DNA of 64,000 nt from Glycine soja (Eukaryota > Streptophyta > Magnoliopsida > Fabales > Fabaceae): positions 43,963,611 to 44,027,610 of the forward strand of contig NC_041003.1 in NCBI RefSeq assembly GCF_004193775.1. The letters are read 5' to 3'. The notes below the pieces were generated by a model. That model was not told where the DNA came from, did no database searches, and was given only the letters and a program-made list of their open reading frames with translations. Position 1 is the first letter of the stretch; every line of letters starts with the position of its first letter. A program made the translations under genes and the position numbers. This document shows, in pieces, positions 34,901-45,587 of this stretch.

Positions 34901-36196
34901 CAGTAACAACATAGAATTCGACAGAATTCAATTGTGGATTCTGAAGAATTGTTTCCATCGCGCCTCTAAGATCGTCATTGTCTTGTAGTTGTGCTGAAAT
35001 ATAACATGTCTGATGAAATGAAATAGGGACACAAAATAATAATTGAGCAACTTTTTAAGTGACTCGAGCAGGGAGACGATTGTTAATTTTTTTTAATGAA
35101 TTGTGTAAACGTAACAGAACGACTGACGTAAATAAATATTGGGTTTGCAGATGTGTACACCGATCCACAAACTGGGTCATCTGCAATCTGACCATTGTGG
35201 TAAATGATTGTCGAAATTTCTTTAGGTGAAACTATTGTGGTAAAGAAAGGGATAGAGATAATAACAGAAAAGATGGGAAGAGTTCTTTGGCTAGGTAATA
35301 GTGAGAGTGCTTTGAGAGTGCCATGAGGCTGTCTTTTTTCCTTGGCTTGACTACCTTTTTATATCTTTGATGATGCAGTGGACTTGGGCCTGATGTCAAC
35401 AAATCTTGCTTATTTATATTTTTGATATCTTTTGGATTTGTTTTGTCATATTTGTAAGTCATAAATAAAAAAAAATATCAATTCATATCATTTAAGCAAA
35501 AAATAACTGCTAATTAAATATTTTTAAAAATATTTTCAATATATTTTTATTATAAAAAATAGCTCATATTTAGCCGTTATCAGTATCTTTTGGATATGTT
35601 AATCTTTTCTTTTTATATATGCAAGTCATAAATAATAAAAATATCAATTATCACATAAGCCAAAAATAACTCCTAAATAAATATTTGTAAAGATATTTTT
35701 AATATATTTTTATTAAAGATATTTTCAATATAGTAGTACTACTCTTTAAAATTTTATGTCTATTGTATAAGATAGATGTACCAATTATTTTTTTAGTTTT
35801 TTTTAGTTTATTTTAATACTACTAACTAATTTTCTTATTTTCTTAATTAACAAACATAACAAAAAATAATAAAATTTAACTACAAAAGTACATACAAAGC
35901 AACTAAAAAATTGTATTCTAATTTTATCTAATTTTTTTATTTTTCTTTATTTGTATATTTTTTCTTTAAAAAAATAAAAGACAAAATTATAAAATTTAAT
36001 TTAATAAATAAGTAATTTTAAAACCAATTAAAAAAATTATATAATATAATATTTATATTTTATAATATTTTAAATTAAAAAAAATAAAAAAGAAGAGAAA
36101 AAATCCCAAGTAGTATATATTGAAAATTAAATTATAAAGTAGTAGTGTAAATTGAAAAAAAATAGAAAAGAGTATGTGTATTTACGGTAACAAAAA
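31959..36196 (-). mobile_element. Mutator-like element (MULE), near-complete but decayed
   Basis: A ~4.2-kb element. Its terminal inverted repeats span about 31959-32175 and 35985-36196. For example GGTTTTAAAATTACTTATTT on the left is matched by the reverse complement of AAATAAGTAATTTTAAAACC on the right. It is flanked by an 11-bp direct repeat TTTACTTATAA at 31948-31958 and 36197-36207, the length expected of MULE target duplications. A minus-strand transposase relic fills the middle. The TIR interiors match better than the outermost ~15 bases. Confidence 0.92.
32530..34975 (-). pseudogene. MULE transposase pseudogene
   Basis: Read from high to low coordinates, it has a Gln/Pro/Ser-rich N-terminal region (34958-34440) and a MuDR-type N-terminal domain, with FNEKAQYIRAFKEYNIINHF and CRIIYSDQKRLNFVCKLHENGC (34320-34170). 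A DDE-type core follows, with IVQVDGTWLYGKYTDTL (about 33730-33660) and HIFPIAYAIVEGE in another frame. The C-terminal SWIM zinc finger CDCGEYQAKHLPCSHV (about 32820-32770) follows. Stops and frame changes separate the blocks, for example after YGKYTDTLN, around the second catalytic Asp (SDRHPS, frame-shifted near 33510), and at 34170. It lies wholly within the TIR-bounded element and cannot encode a full transposase. Confidence 0.9.
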
Positions 36197-36207
36197 TTTA
36201 CTTATAA

Positions 36208-36454
36208 TTTTTTAAATGAATAATAAAAGTTTTTAAACCATCTACAACAATATCTATGTATATACACAGTTTTTAGATTACATAATCTTGTATTTTTATT
36301 AACAAATTAACAAAAATAATACTAATAGTAGTATAATTTGTAACCTAAGAATTTTTTTAAAAAAATTAAACTTAAATGAAAGGCCAATGTGATTTATAAG
36401 TTTCAACTTTCTTTCTTCTTCTTCTTCCAACAAAACCAATCCCTAATAATTTTC
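36208..36454. other. UGT upstream region
   Basis: AT-rich DNA between the MULE and the first intact UGT. It ends in a TTTCTTTCTTCTTCTTCTTC pyrimidine tract (about 36410-36428), a typical 5' UTR patch, so the transcription start is probably in this ~250-bp gap or inside the MULE end. Confidence 0.45.
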
Positions 36455-38832
36455 ATGGAATCTCCATCATTATCAACTTGTGGCTGCCACCTCGTGGCCA
36501 TGCCCTACCCTGCTCGCGGCCACATCAACCCCATGATGAACTTCTGCAAGCTGCTTGTCTCCAACAACACCGGAATCCTCCTCGTAACTTTCGTGGTCAC
36601 CGAGGAATGGCTCGGCTTCATCGGCTCCGACCCAAAACCCGACAGCATCAGATACGCCACAATCCCCAACGTTATTCCCTCCGAACTCACTCGCGCAAAC
36701 GACCACCCCGGCTTTATGGAAGCTGTCATGACCAAAATGGAAGTGCCTTTTGAGGAGCTACTCAACCGCCTTCAGCCGCCGCCTACCGCCATCGTGCCTG
36801 ATACTTTTCTGTACTGGGCGGTCGCTGTTGGAAACCGGAGGAATATTCCGGTTGCGTCGTTTTGGACCATGTCGGCGTCTATTTTCTCTGTGCTCCACCA
36901 CCATCACCTTTTGGTACAAAATGGACATTACCCTGTCAATTTGTCAGGTAATTTTTTCAACCGAAAGGTAAACTCATAGATATATCTCCATGCTATTAAA
37001 AAAAACAGATATATTTACATGTTTGCTTTGGTAGTTTAATTATCATAAAAATAAAATATACACTAATTTTACACTGTACCATTGAACTCAAATGAAATTT
37101 ATAGTAACATAAAATTATGGATTAAATCATTTTTATTTGGTTATTTTTTTTCTTTTCTTATTTTAGTCCTTGTATTTTATTTAGTCTTTATCCTTTCTAT
37201 ATATTTTATTTAACAATAATATTGCTTTAGATTTTTTCTTCTATAAGAACGTATTTAGGAATTCTTCTTATTCTTTTTATGTATTTTTATATATCATTTT
37301 AATCTTTATTTCTAAATTGAATTTCAATATATTTAATAAAAAATATCAATAGTTATAGATTATTTTATTTTATATTATAATATAAATAATTTATATGTAT
37401 AAAATTATCTATTTATTTTTACTGATAATATAATTTACATATTTTTTAAATTAATTATTTTATTACAAATTTTATTTATATAAAATAAACATGTATCACA
37501 TGCATACACATACTTGTATTGAGTGATTACGCAACTAACTGATATGGAAAAAGAGTAAATAATCTACATACATACGGTGTAAAGAAGTTTTACAATCGTT
37601 TAATTACAAACTGTGATGCATCACGATAAACTTAAATCTTAGAATAATTACCTTAAAAGTACTATTTATGGGTAGAAAGATTTAAAGAAAATTTGTGGGA
37701 GAATAGATGGGGAGGGATGGTTTCATAAAGGTGTTGAGTGGAAAGTTGGGGTAGGTGATAAGACTAAGTTTTGGCATGATGAATGCGTGGAGGGAAAAAA
37801 ACTTATAGACTTGTTTCCTAGGCTTTTTATCCTCACCAATCAAAAGGATGAGGTTGTTGGCAAGATGTGAGAGTGGTATGAAGATGGGTGGAGACGGGAA
37901 TTGGTGTGGAGAAGAGAATGCTTTGAGTGGGAGAGAGAAGTAATTGTTGGACATTTTGGTGAAAAGGACTCGTGGCTTTGGAGTGGGAATAACAACGGGG
38001 TCTATAATTCACATTCGGCATACAATTGGATTATTTCTATTGTGAGTCCGCGGGAGGAGGAGGAAATATTTTCTCTTTTGTGGCGTATCAAAGCACCGAG
38101 AAAGGCTTTGTTCTTCATTTGGAGGTTGTTGAGAAACCGGCTACCAACTAAGGATAACTTGTGTAGGAGAAACATTATTGATAATGATGAGACCCTTTGC
38201 TCCTTTTTTCAACAAGAAGTGGAGTCGGCACAACATCTCTTCTCAACATGCTATGTGGTGGCGACTATTTGGAAGAAGATGTAGTCTTGGGTTAGTGATG
38301 ACTTTGCAACAGTTTTACCTTGCATTGTCCATAGTTGATCTTTTTTTGGCAAAACACAAGTCTAGGTACTTCAAGAGATACGGGTGCATGGTGGCAAACT
38401 ATACGGTGTCTTGTGGCTTTTTGTGTATGGAAGAAAAGAAATGCGGTGATATTTAACAATTAGATGGTTGATGGAAGCAAATTAATTGAAGAAATCACCT
38501 TTGTCTCTTGGTCTTGGCTCTCACAATATGAGACATCTTTCAATTACTCATTTGTCCAGTGGGCTAGCAACACACGTGCATGCCTTGGTGGAAGGGTGTC
38601 TTAGCTCACTTAATGGAGACTGGTTTTGTATTGCAACTTATTTGCTGCTGTGCTCGTGTATGGTTGTTGCAGTAGATATATTTGGTGTTATTGGTTTGTC
38701 CATTTCTTCCTATGTTTTTGGGCTTTGTCATTGGGATTATGTTGTATTTATATCAATTAGTGGCATATATACTTCATATCCCTTTTGTTTATGACATTGC
38801 TGTGCTATGTATTACCCTTTTGGTACCTAATA

Positions 38833-38871
<39 letters not shown>

Positions 38872-40101
38872 TATTTAAAAAAAAGTTATATTAATAATGA
38901 TTTTTTATTGATTGATAATGGAAATTTTTCATACTAACAGAATCGTACATAATTATTAAAGTAGTACTAATAATATTATAGCTCTTTAAATTTATACTAT
39001 TTGTTTAATTTTTTTATATTTTTTTTTATCGGCCTTTGCTATTTTCATTGTATTAGATCGATTTATCAACATGTCCCTTATTTAGATACAAAAAATTTAT
39101 TTGAACTTGTACAGTATTAGATTTTAATTTTGATATTTGAAGATATGAAAGTTATGAATGTTTTGCTTAACTGATGCAAGCCAGAAAACGGTGGGGAACG
39201 TGTGGATTATATTCCTGGAATTTCCTCAATGCGGCTCGTGGATTTTCCTCTAAACGATGGTAGTTGCCGCAGTAAGCAATTGCTGCAAATAAGCCTGAAA
39301 GGTTTCGAGTGGGTTTCCAAAGCACAGCATCTTTTAATCACTTCCATTTATGAGCTCGAACCTCAAGCCATTGATGTCTTAAAAGCAGAGTTGTCATTGC
39401 CCATATACACTATTGGCCCTGCCATACCTTATTTTAGCCTCGAAAAAAATCCAACTTTGAGCACCACAAATGGCACTAGTCATAGCTACATGGAGTGGTT
39501 AGATGCACAACCCGATCGTTCTGTTCTTTACATCTCACAAGGAAGCTATTTCTCGGTTTCAAGAGCTCAAGTTGATGAGATTGCATTTGCTTTGAGGGAA
39601 AGTGACATTCGGTTCTTGTGGGTGGCCCGTAGTGAGGCTTCAAGGTTGAAAGAGATTTGTGGTAGCAAAGGGTTAGTTGTGACATGGTGTGACCAATTGA
39701 GAGTGTTGTCTCATTCTTCTATTGGTGGTTTTTGGTCTCATTGTGGGTGGAATTCAACCAAAGAAGGTGTGCTTGCTGGGGTTCCGTTTTTGACCTTCCC
39801 AATAATTATGGACCAACCAATTGATAGTAAGATGATAGTAGAGGATTGGAAGGTTGGGTGGAGGGTGAATGAAGATGTTAACGTGAATAATACTTTGGTG
39901 AAGAAAGATGAAATTGTAATGCTGGTACAGAAATTTTTGGATTTGAACAGTGAGCATGCAAGGGAAATCAGGGAAAGATCCAAAACTCTTCGGCAGATAT
40001 GTCGTCGTGCAATTACAAATGGCGGGTCAGCTGTAACTGATTTGAATGCCTTTGTTGGGGATTTAATGCAGACAAACATTGATTCCATGAACACCTTGTA
40101 G
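36455..40101 (+). CDS. UGT87-family UDP-glycosyltransferase (first intact copy)
   Basis: Two exons, 36455-36947 and 39185-40101, encode 469 residues with a phase-1 intron. The ATG opening MESPSLSTCGCHLVAMPYP is preferred. An in-frame ATG at 36389 would add a pyrimidine-encoded Phe-rich leader. The catalytic His is H23 in PARGHINPMM, and the partner Asp is in IVPDTFLYW. The 44-residue PSPG box runs from W332 to Q375 (WCDQLRV...HCGWNSTKEG...PIIMDQ) and is complete, ending in Gln as expected for UDP-glucose users. Such enzymes glycosylate small hydrophobic acceptors in the cytosol. The acceptor here is unknown. Arabidopsis UGT87A2 affects flowering and stress. The 2.2-kb intron holds a LINE fragment. 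It is ~65-70% identical by eye to the second copy at 43.5 kb. Confidence 0.93.
37680..38826 (+). mobile_element. LINE 3' fragment inside the UGT intron
   Basis: The + strand encodes, in broken frames, DSWLWSGNNNGVYNSHSAYN, FSLLWRIKAPRKALFFIWRL, RNRLPTKDNL, SAQHLFSTC and later TIRCLVAFCVWKKRNAVIFN followed by a WSWL motif. This is the zinc-binding RT-associated domain and C-terminus of a plant L1-type LINE. It is sense to the UGT gene, 5'-truncated, and ends near an (AT)n tract that may be its tail. Confidence 0.85.
38837..38867. repeat. (AT)n microsatellite
   Basis: About 15 AT repeats at the 3' side of the intronic LINE, consistent with a degenerate tail. Confidence 0.9.
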
Positions 40102-41629
40102 ATTATGCACTCATTTTCAATTTCAATTATATTAGTATTACATTTTGGTGGTTATTGACTTTCACGTCATTGGTTTGTTCATGTTGTTTCCAAATAAATG
40201 CACTACAAAGAACCAATGCCCCATTTTTCATTTTATTGAAATAAATCAGTTTGATGCATATTGTACAAAAACACTTATATCTAGTCCAGTAAAAGTGAAG
40301 TCCAACAAGTTGCAACAATGGCGAAGGGATCCAAGAGAAAAACCCAAATGCCTCAATGGCTAAAGGACCGTGTGAACTTTGTAGTTTGGGCTTAATTCTT
40401 TTTATTATTAAGATCAAATAATAATGAGATTAAGAGTTGATCTGAGCAGTTATTTAAGGAATTGTGAATTTTTAGATGGAAATTTTTTCTTTGCCGCAAT
40501 CTGTTCTGGATCGGATCAACGTTTCGTGCCGTAATTTTCTGTTGGACAAAGCGGATATTGGCAAAAACAAGCCCTTGGTTGCTTGGTCAGTAGTTTGTTC
40601 TCCGAAAAAAGAAGGGGGTTTAGGCCTTTTTAATCTCAAAAACTGGAACCTTGCGCTTCTTTTTCGTATCCTGTGGGACTTTCATTGTAAGAAAGATTCT
40701 CTATGAGTTCGGTGGGTTCACCATTACTATTTCAGAGGGAGCGATGTATGGAATTACAATACTTTTTCATCAGATTCAGTTTTGATAAAAAAAAATAATT
40801 CAAATAAGGAACTTTATTATCTCCAAAGAGCTAAGTACGGAAGAGACCAAAAAGAGAATTCAATCTTGGAGCACCAATGAACAATTGCTTGTTGGCAAAG
40901 TCTATGAATACATTAGAGGTGTCAAGCCTACTGTTAGTTGGTGTTTTGTTATATGGAACCCAGCAATCCCCCCTAAGATGTCTTTCATTCTGTAGCTTGT
41001 TAAAAGGAACCGGCTGCTTACTCTTGACAAAGTTGCTTTTTTGAACAAGGGTTCCCTCTGCCCTTTATGTTCAAATGAGGCTGAGTCAAATGCTCATTTG
41101 TTCTTTTCTTGCAGGAAATCTCTCCAAGTTTGGGTTCACATTCGTGATTTGGTTCCTTTTCGCATGCGTTTCACTTCTTTACAGCACATTACTGACTCTT
41201 TAATTAGGGGCAAATCCACATCAGGTGTTCAAAGAAAATTACGTTGTCTGGCTATAACAATTACAATATACTGCATCTGGCTGTCTAGGAACAAGCTGAT
41301 TTTTGAAGATTATCAATTTTCTGTAATAGAGGTTATTAGCAAGATTAAGTTTCTTATGTATAGACAAACGCACCTGTTGCATTTGTTTTAACATCTTGAT
41401 ATAGGTCTTCTTATATTAGGGAGACTTTTGATTTTCTCTAGTTGCGGGATATGTCCCGTTTATTGTTGTATCATTTTGGATTTAATATAATTTACATTTT
41501 TCCCAAAAAAAATCACAAAGAGTATGTTTGAAGGAAATAGTAATAAAAGTTAAAGAGAAACAAGAAAACATATTTTAGAACACTGAACTTGTGACAGTAA
41601 CTTTTTTCTATTCTAAATCCATGCGAACA
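40102..41629. other. Intergenic region, mostly LINE debris
   Basis: The first ~370 bases hold the UGT 3' UTR. The rest is a LINE fragment (listed) and a short AT-rich gap. Confidence 0.5.
40472..41515 (+). mobile_element. LINE 3' fragment with A-rich tail
   Basis: Encodes the post-RT region. NKPLVAWSVVCSPKKEGGLGLF and NLALLFRILWDFHCKK come first, then after stops KNRLLTLDKVAFLNKGS..CPLCSNEAESNAHLFFSC (zinc-binding motif) and ITIYCIWLSRNKLIFED. Several stops (for example at 40705 and 40996) make it inactive. It ends in a 3' UTR-like stretch and a short A run (about 41505-41512). It differs in sequence from the intronic LINE, so it is a separate insertion. Confidence 0.85.
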
Positions 41630-42880
41630 TCGATGTCCTTTCCTTCTCTTCCAGCATTGGATTCATGTACTCACTTAGAAGAAACAAATTACCAAGATAA
41701 TTTAGAATGTCTACAATTCCATACTCAAATACTCATAAGCATGCTTACCAAAAACATCATGGAATCAGTTAGTAAATTTTCCATATGCTGGCAACAAGAT
41801 GCTGTCTATGGATTTTATTATTTGTTCCCTTAGTTGCTTATCAGAGACAATCCATGTAGATTGAACGTTGCATATCTCCTCAAAGTGATTGTTGAACAAA
41901 TTGTGCTTATCTTTCATTGACTCCGCCACCACATTAGGCGCCAGTGACTCATTCTCTCTAGCTTCAAAAATTCAAGCATCTTATTCCATGAGCAACTTTG
42001 ATAGAGTTTACAATTTTGTTCCAACTTTGCTCTTTTTTTATGGAACCAATCATCGTCCAAAATGGTTATGTTCACAACGGATGCCAAATTATACGCCTCT
42101 TGTCGCATGTATGTCAGATTATTGATCATAAAAACATAGCCCAATACAGGGTCAGCGTAGTCTCTGGACTTGGCTTCCAAAATGCTCTTTAACAACTTTA
42201 TCATCTTGGCTATCTGCACAGAAAATGAAGAATTTCCCTCTCTACCAGGAACCATGGTGTATTCTCGGACAGTGTTCCCAAAAGATGTGCAAATACGATG
42301 GATGTAGTTCATGACTTGCCGGGTAATCTGATGAGTTCCTCCGCCGTCAACTGTTGCCTGCACACTCCATTAAAATATCCAATCTCTTCCGAACCTCTTT
42401 AACATCGGTTGCGAACGGCATGCCATCCAGAACAAAAATCTCTAAGTCTAACTGCAGATTCAGCTCGTGCAATGACTCAGACATTTTAGAGATGATGTTG
42501 AACACAAGATTTGGCGAATTGCTCCCAGTTATCATGATCTATGAAGCACGGACACTCCAGTTCCTTGCCGTGTCCGGTGTTCGACACGACACCGACATGT
42601 CCGGATTGAGTTTGATATGTTTGACAAGTGTCCACATATCCGTGCTTCATAGGTCATGATGGTATCTTGAGAGTTGGCTCATAAGTTTTTATCCACTTCT
42701 CAACGTCGTTGTTGAGCGCTTGCAGTTACAACCCAAGTGCCGTGAACCCAGCATCCATCATTAGCTTCACGGTTTCACGAAGGCATGTGATAATACCTGA
42801 TGGCAGTGTATGCATCACCAAGTGTATCCCTCCTCACATTGAAGTATGTATTTTGTACCCCTTTTATCATAAGTTTATTG
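41630..42880 (-). pseudogene. EXO70 exocyst-subunit pseudogene
   Basis: Read on the minus strand, it holds the C-terminal half of an EXO70 protein in several frames. KLMMDAGFTALGL then LQALNNDVEKWIKTYEPTLK comes first (42790-42680). Then come SPNLVFNIISKMSESLHELN and VRKRLDILMECAG, then VDGGGTHQITRQVMNYIHRI (about 42350-42290), the hallmark G-x-H-x-(L/I)-T-R-x-V-M-N-Y. DYADPVLGYVFMINNLTYM, then FEEICNVQSTWIVSDKQL and LLPAYGKF follow (41880-41780). Frame changes, an in-frame TAG inside the LQAL segment, an inserted ~115-bp element and stops near the end show it is dead. EXO70 subunits tether secretory vesicles at the plasma membrane, and plants have many copies. No N-terminal half is seen. Confidence 0.88.
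42539..42653. mobile_element. ~115-bp MITE-like element in the EXO70 relic
   Basis: The inverted ends read CTATGAAGCACGGA on the left and, reverse-complemented, CTATGAAGCACGGA on the right. They are flanked by TCATGAT at 42532-42538 and 42654-42660. The interior contains repeated TGTCCGG/GTGTCC-type motifs and a near-palindromic GGTGTTCGACACGACACC. It interrupts the EXO70 reading exactly between NSPNLVF and the YEPTLKIPS side. Non-coding, superfamily unassigned. Confidence 0.88.
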
Positions 42881-43462
42881 TCATCACCCCTCCAAACATG
42901 CCTTAGGACCAATAATACTTGCATGTCAATTTAACCAACTCTTAACTACATATCAATATTTATTAAATTTTAAATTGTATTATATATTTTTAACTACTAA
43001 TAAAATAAGATTAATCATATTTATACATGCAGTTAATCAAGTATATTGGATGGACAATGAACCTAAAATTTTAATGGAACAAATATCAGTACTTTTATTT
43101 TGAACTCAAATATCAACACTCTATTCTATTAAAAAAAATCTAATTCAATCAATTAAATATAAAATAATATATAAATTATTTAATACTATCTTTGTTTTGT
43201 ATAGATAAAAAAAATAATCTATTCTCTACCCTTAAAATCCTCGTATTTCCTCGATTGAGCCATGAGCAGCACAAGAATTCCTTAATTCTTGCAGGGGTCC
43301 ACCTGGAACTAATTAATTAAGAATTCTGATACAAATTAACTTCTTAGAGTTCAGATTCACCAACCTGGAAGTAAAAACAAAAATATAAAAAAGTTAAAAA
43401 CAGTTCTCCTTTCACTTTTCCAAAATCTTCTCTCCCTATTTTCCTAGACACCCTTTATCTCC
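42881..43462. other. Upstream region of the second intact UGT
   Basis: AT-rich DNA with GGTCCACCTGGAAC-containing sequence near 43300 and CTCCTTTCACTTTTCC / TTCTCTCCC pyrimidine patches at 43405-43440 just before the ATG, likely 5' UTR. No gene. Confidence 0.45.
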
Positions 43463-45587
43463 ATGGACGATTGCATTCAAGTTCTACCAATCACCGCCAG
43501 CCACGTGGTGGCAGTGCCATACCCTGGACGAGGCCACGTCAACCCCATGATGAACCTCTGCAAGCTGCTCCTCTCCAAGAACTCCGACATCCTCGTAAGC
43601 TTCGTGGTCACCGAGGAATGGCTCGGCTTCATAGGCTCCGAGCCCAAACCCGACAACATCGGATTCGCCACTATCCCCAACGTTATTCCCTCCGAACACG
43701 GTCGAGCCAGCGACTTCGTCGGCTTCTTTGAATCCGTTATGACCAAAATGGAAGCTCCCTTTGAAGAGTTACTCCATCGCCTTCAGCCGCTCCCAACGCT
43801 AATCATATACGACACTTACCTCTTCTGGGTGGTTCGCGTTGCCAATAGTAGAAACATTCCCGTGGCGTCGTTTTGGCCAATGTCTGCGTCGGTTTTCGCT
43901 GTCTTCAAACACTACCATCTTCTCCAGCAAAATGGCCACTACCCTGTAAATGTATCGGGTCAGTTACTTTCTACTCACCACAAAACCATATAAATGAAAA
44001 ATATTTGGATAAATAAGATATTAGTTTCAAAAGATAAAATATTTATTTTTATAAATTTAATTTTTTCATCTTTTAAGATTAATTTATAACCACTTCACTT
44101 CAAGGAACCCAAAATAAGTATTTATTTATTCATGAATATTTTAGAATAATTCGTGCTGTTTGATAGGTTCACCTAACGATCTCCAGCTTAAAATTAAACT
44201 TTAAATCTCAATATATAAAAATAAACACTTTTTACACTGTTATAGTATTATCCAATTAAAATCTTTCATATAATTTTATTATAAAAGTGAACACCTTAGC
44301 ATCAAGTGTAATGTGAGCTGATACAAGTGACGATGAAGCAATTTGGAGTTAATTTTCATACTTTTTATATGAAAGTGAGATTGATTCACCTAGCTGCTAC
44401 TAAAACTCTATTTGGTTGACAATTCTTGGAGACAACCTCTTCATAGAGTTCCTCTAATATTTAGGAACTATTTTGAATTATTTAATGTTTAACAATAATT
44501 TGTGAGTAAAATTATTTACGGTTTAACAATAATATTATGAGTAAGCCTTTTGTCGAAAGTGTCACCATGCCATTAAGGTCCTGCACAATGTCACTACTCA
44601 CTAGTCACTACATAAATTATTTATATTTCATACAGTATATTAACTTGATATTTGAAGGCTTATGTTGTTCAAATGTTTGCAACAGAAGACGGTGAGAAAC
44701 GTGTGGATTATATTCCGGGGAACTCGTCAATTCGTCTGGCAGATTTTCCCCTTAACGATGAAAACTGGCGCAGCCGAAAATTGTTGGAATTGGCCTTGAA
44801 TGTTATACCATGGGTGCAGAAGGCGCAATATCTGTTATTTCCTTCCATATACGAACTTGAGCCTCAAGCTATTGATGCTTTGAAATCAGAACTCTCTATA
44901 CCCATTTACACTGTTGGCCCTGTAATACCTTATTTCGGCAATGGCCACATTGATTTCTCTAATTTTGCTGACCATGAACTTGGCTACTTTCAATGGCTTG
45001 AGAACCAACCCTCTGGCTCTGTGTTATACATTTCTCAAGGGAGCTTTCTATCGGTTTCCAATGAACAAATTGATGAAATTGCAGCTGGTGTTCGCGAAAG
45101 TGGCGTTCGGTTCTTGTGGGTGCAGCGCGGAGAGAATGATAGGTTGAAAGATATTTGTGGAGATAAGGGACTAATTTTGCAATGGTGTGATCAATTGAGA
45201 GTGTTGCAGCATCATGCTATTGGAGGGTTTTGGTCTCATTGTGGGTGGAATTCCACCAGAGAAGGTGTTTTTAGTGGTGTTCCTTTTCTGACCTTTCCAA
45301 TATTTATGGACCAACCCCTTAATGGTAAGTTGATAGTAGAGGAATGGAAGGTGGGGTGGAGGGTGAGGACAAAGGTTAAAGAGGACACTTTGATAACAAA
45401 AGATGAAATTGCTAGTCTTATTAGAAAATTCATGCATCTGGGTAGTGATGAAGTGAGAGATATGAGGAAAAGAAGCAGAGAGCTGAAGCAGTTATGTCAT
45501 GGTGCAATTGCAAGTGGTGGGTCATCAGAAACTAATATCAATGATTTTCTTTCGCATGTATTACAGAGTGCCAAACCAGAGTTATAG
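43463..45587 (+). CDS. UGT87-family UDP-glycosyltransferase (second intact copy)
   Basis: Two exons, 43463-43958 and 44686-45587, 465 residues, with the same phase-1 intron position as the first copy but a short 0.73-kb intron without LINE sequence. It starts MDDCIQVLPITASHVVAVPYP. The catalytic His is H25 in PGRGHVNPMM. The PSPG box (W332 to Q375) reads WCDQLRVLQHHAIGGFWSH, then CGWNSTREGV, and ends in MDQ. All canonical residues are present, so activity on a small lipophilic acceptor with UDP-glucose is expected but unproven. It and the 36.5-kb gene are tandem paralogues. The 31.4-kb fragment is a third, dead member. Confidence 0.93.

Noticed and set aside
34553..34958. Two overlapping minus-strand frames (119 and 107 residues)
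   Set aside because: His/Asn- and Gln/Ser-rich readings of the same repetitive MULE N-terminal region. At most one is a transposase relic, and neither is a separate gene.
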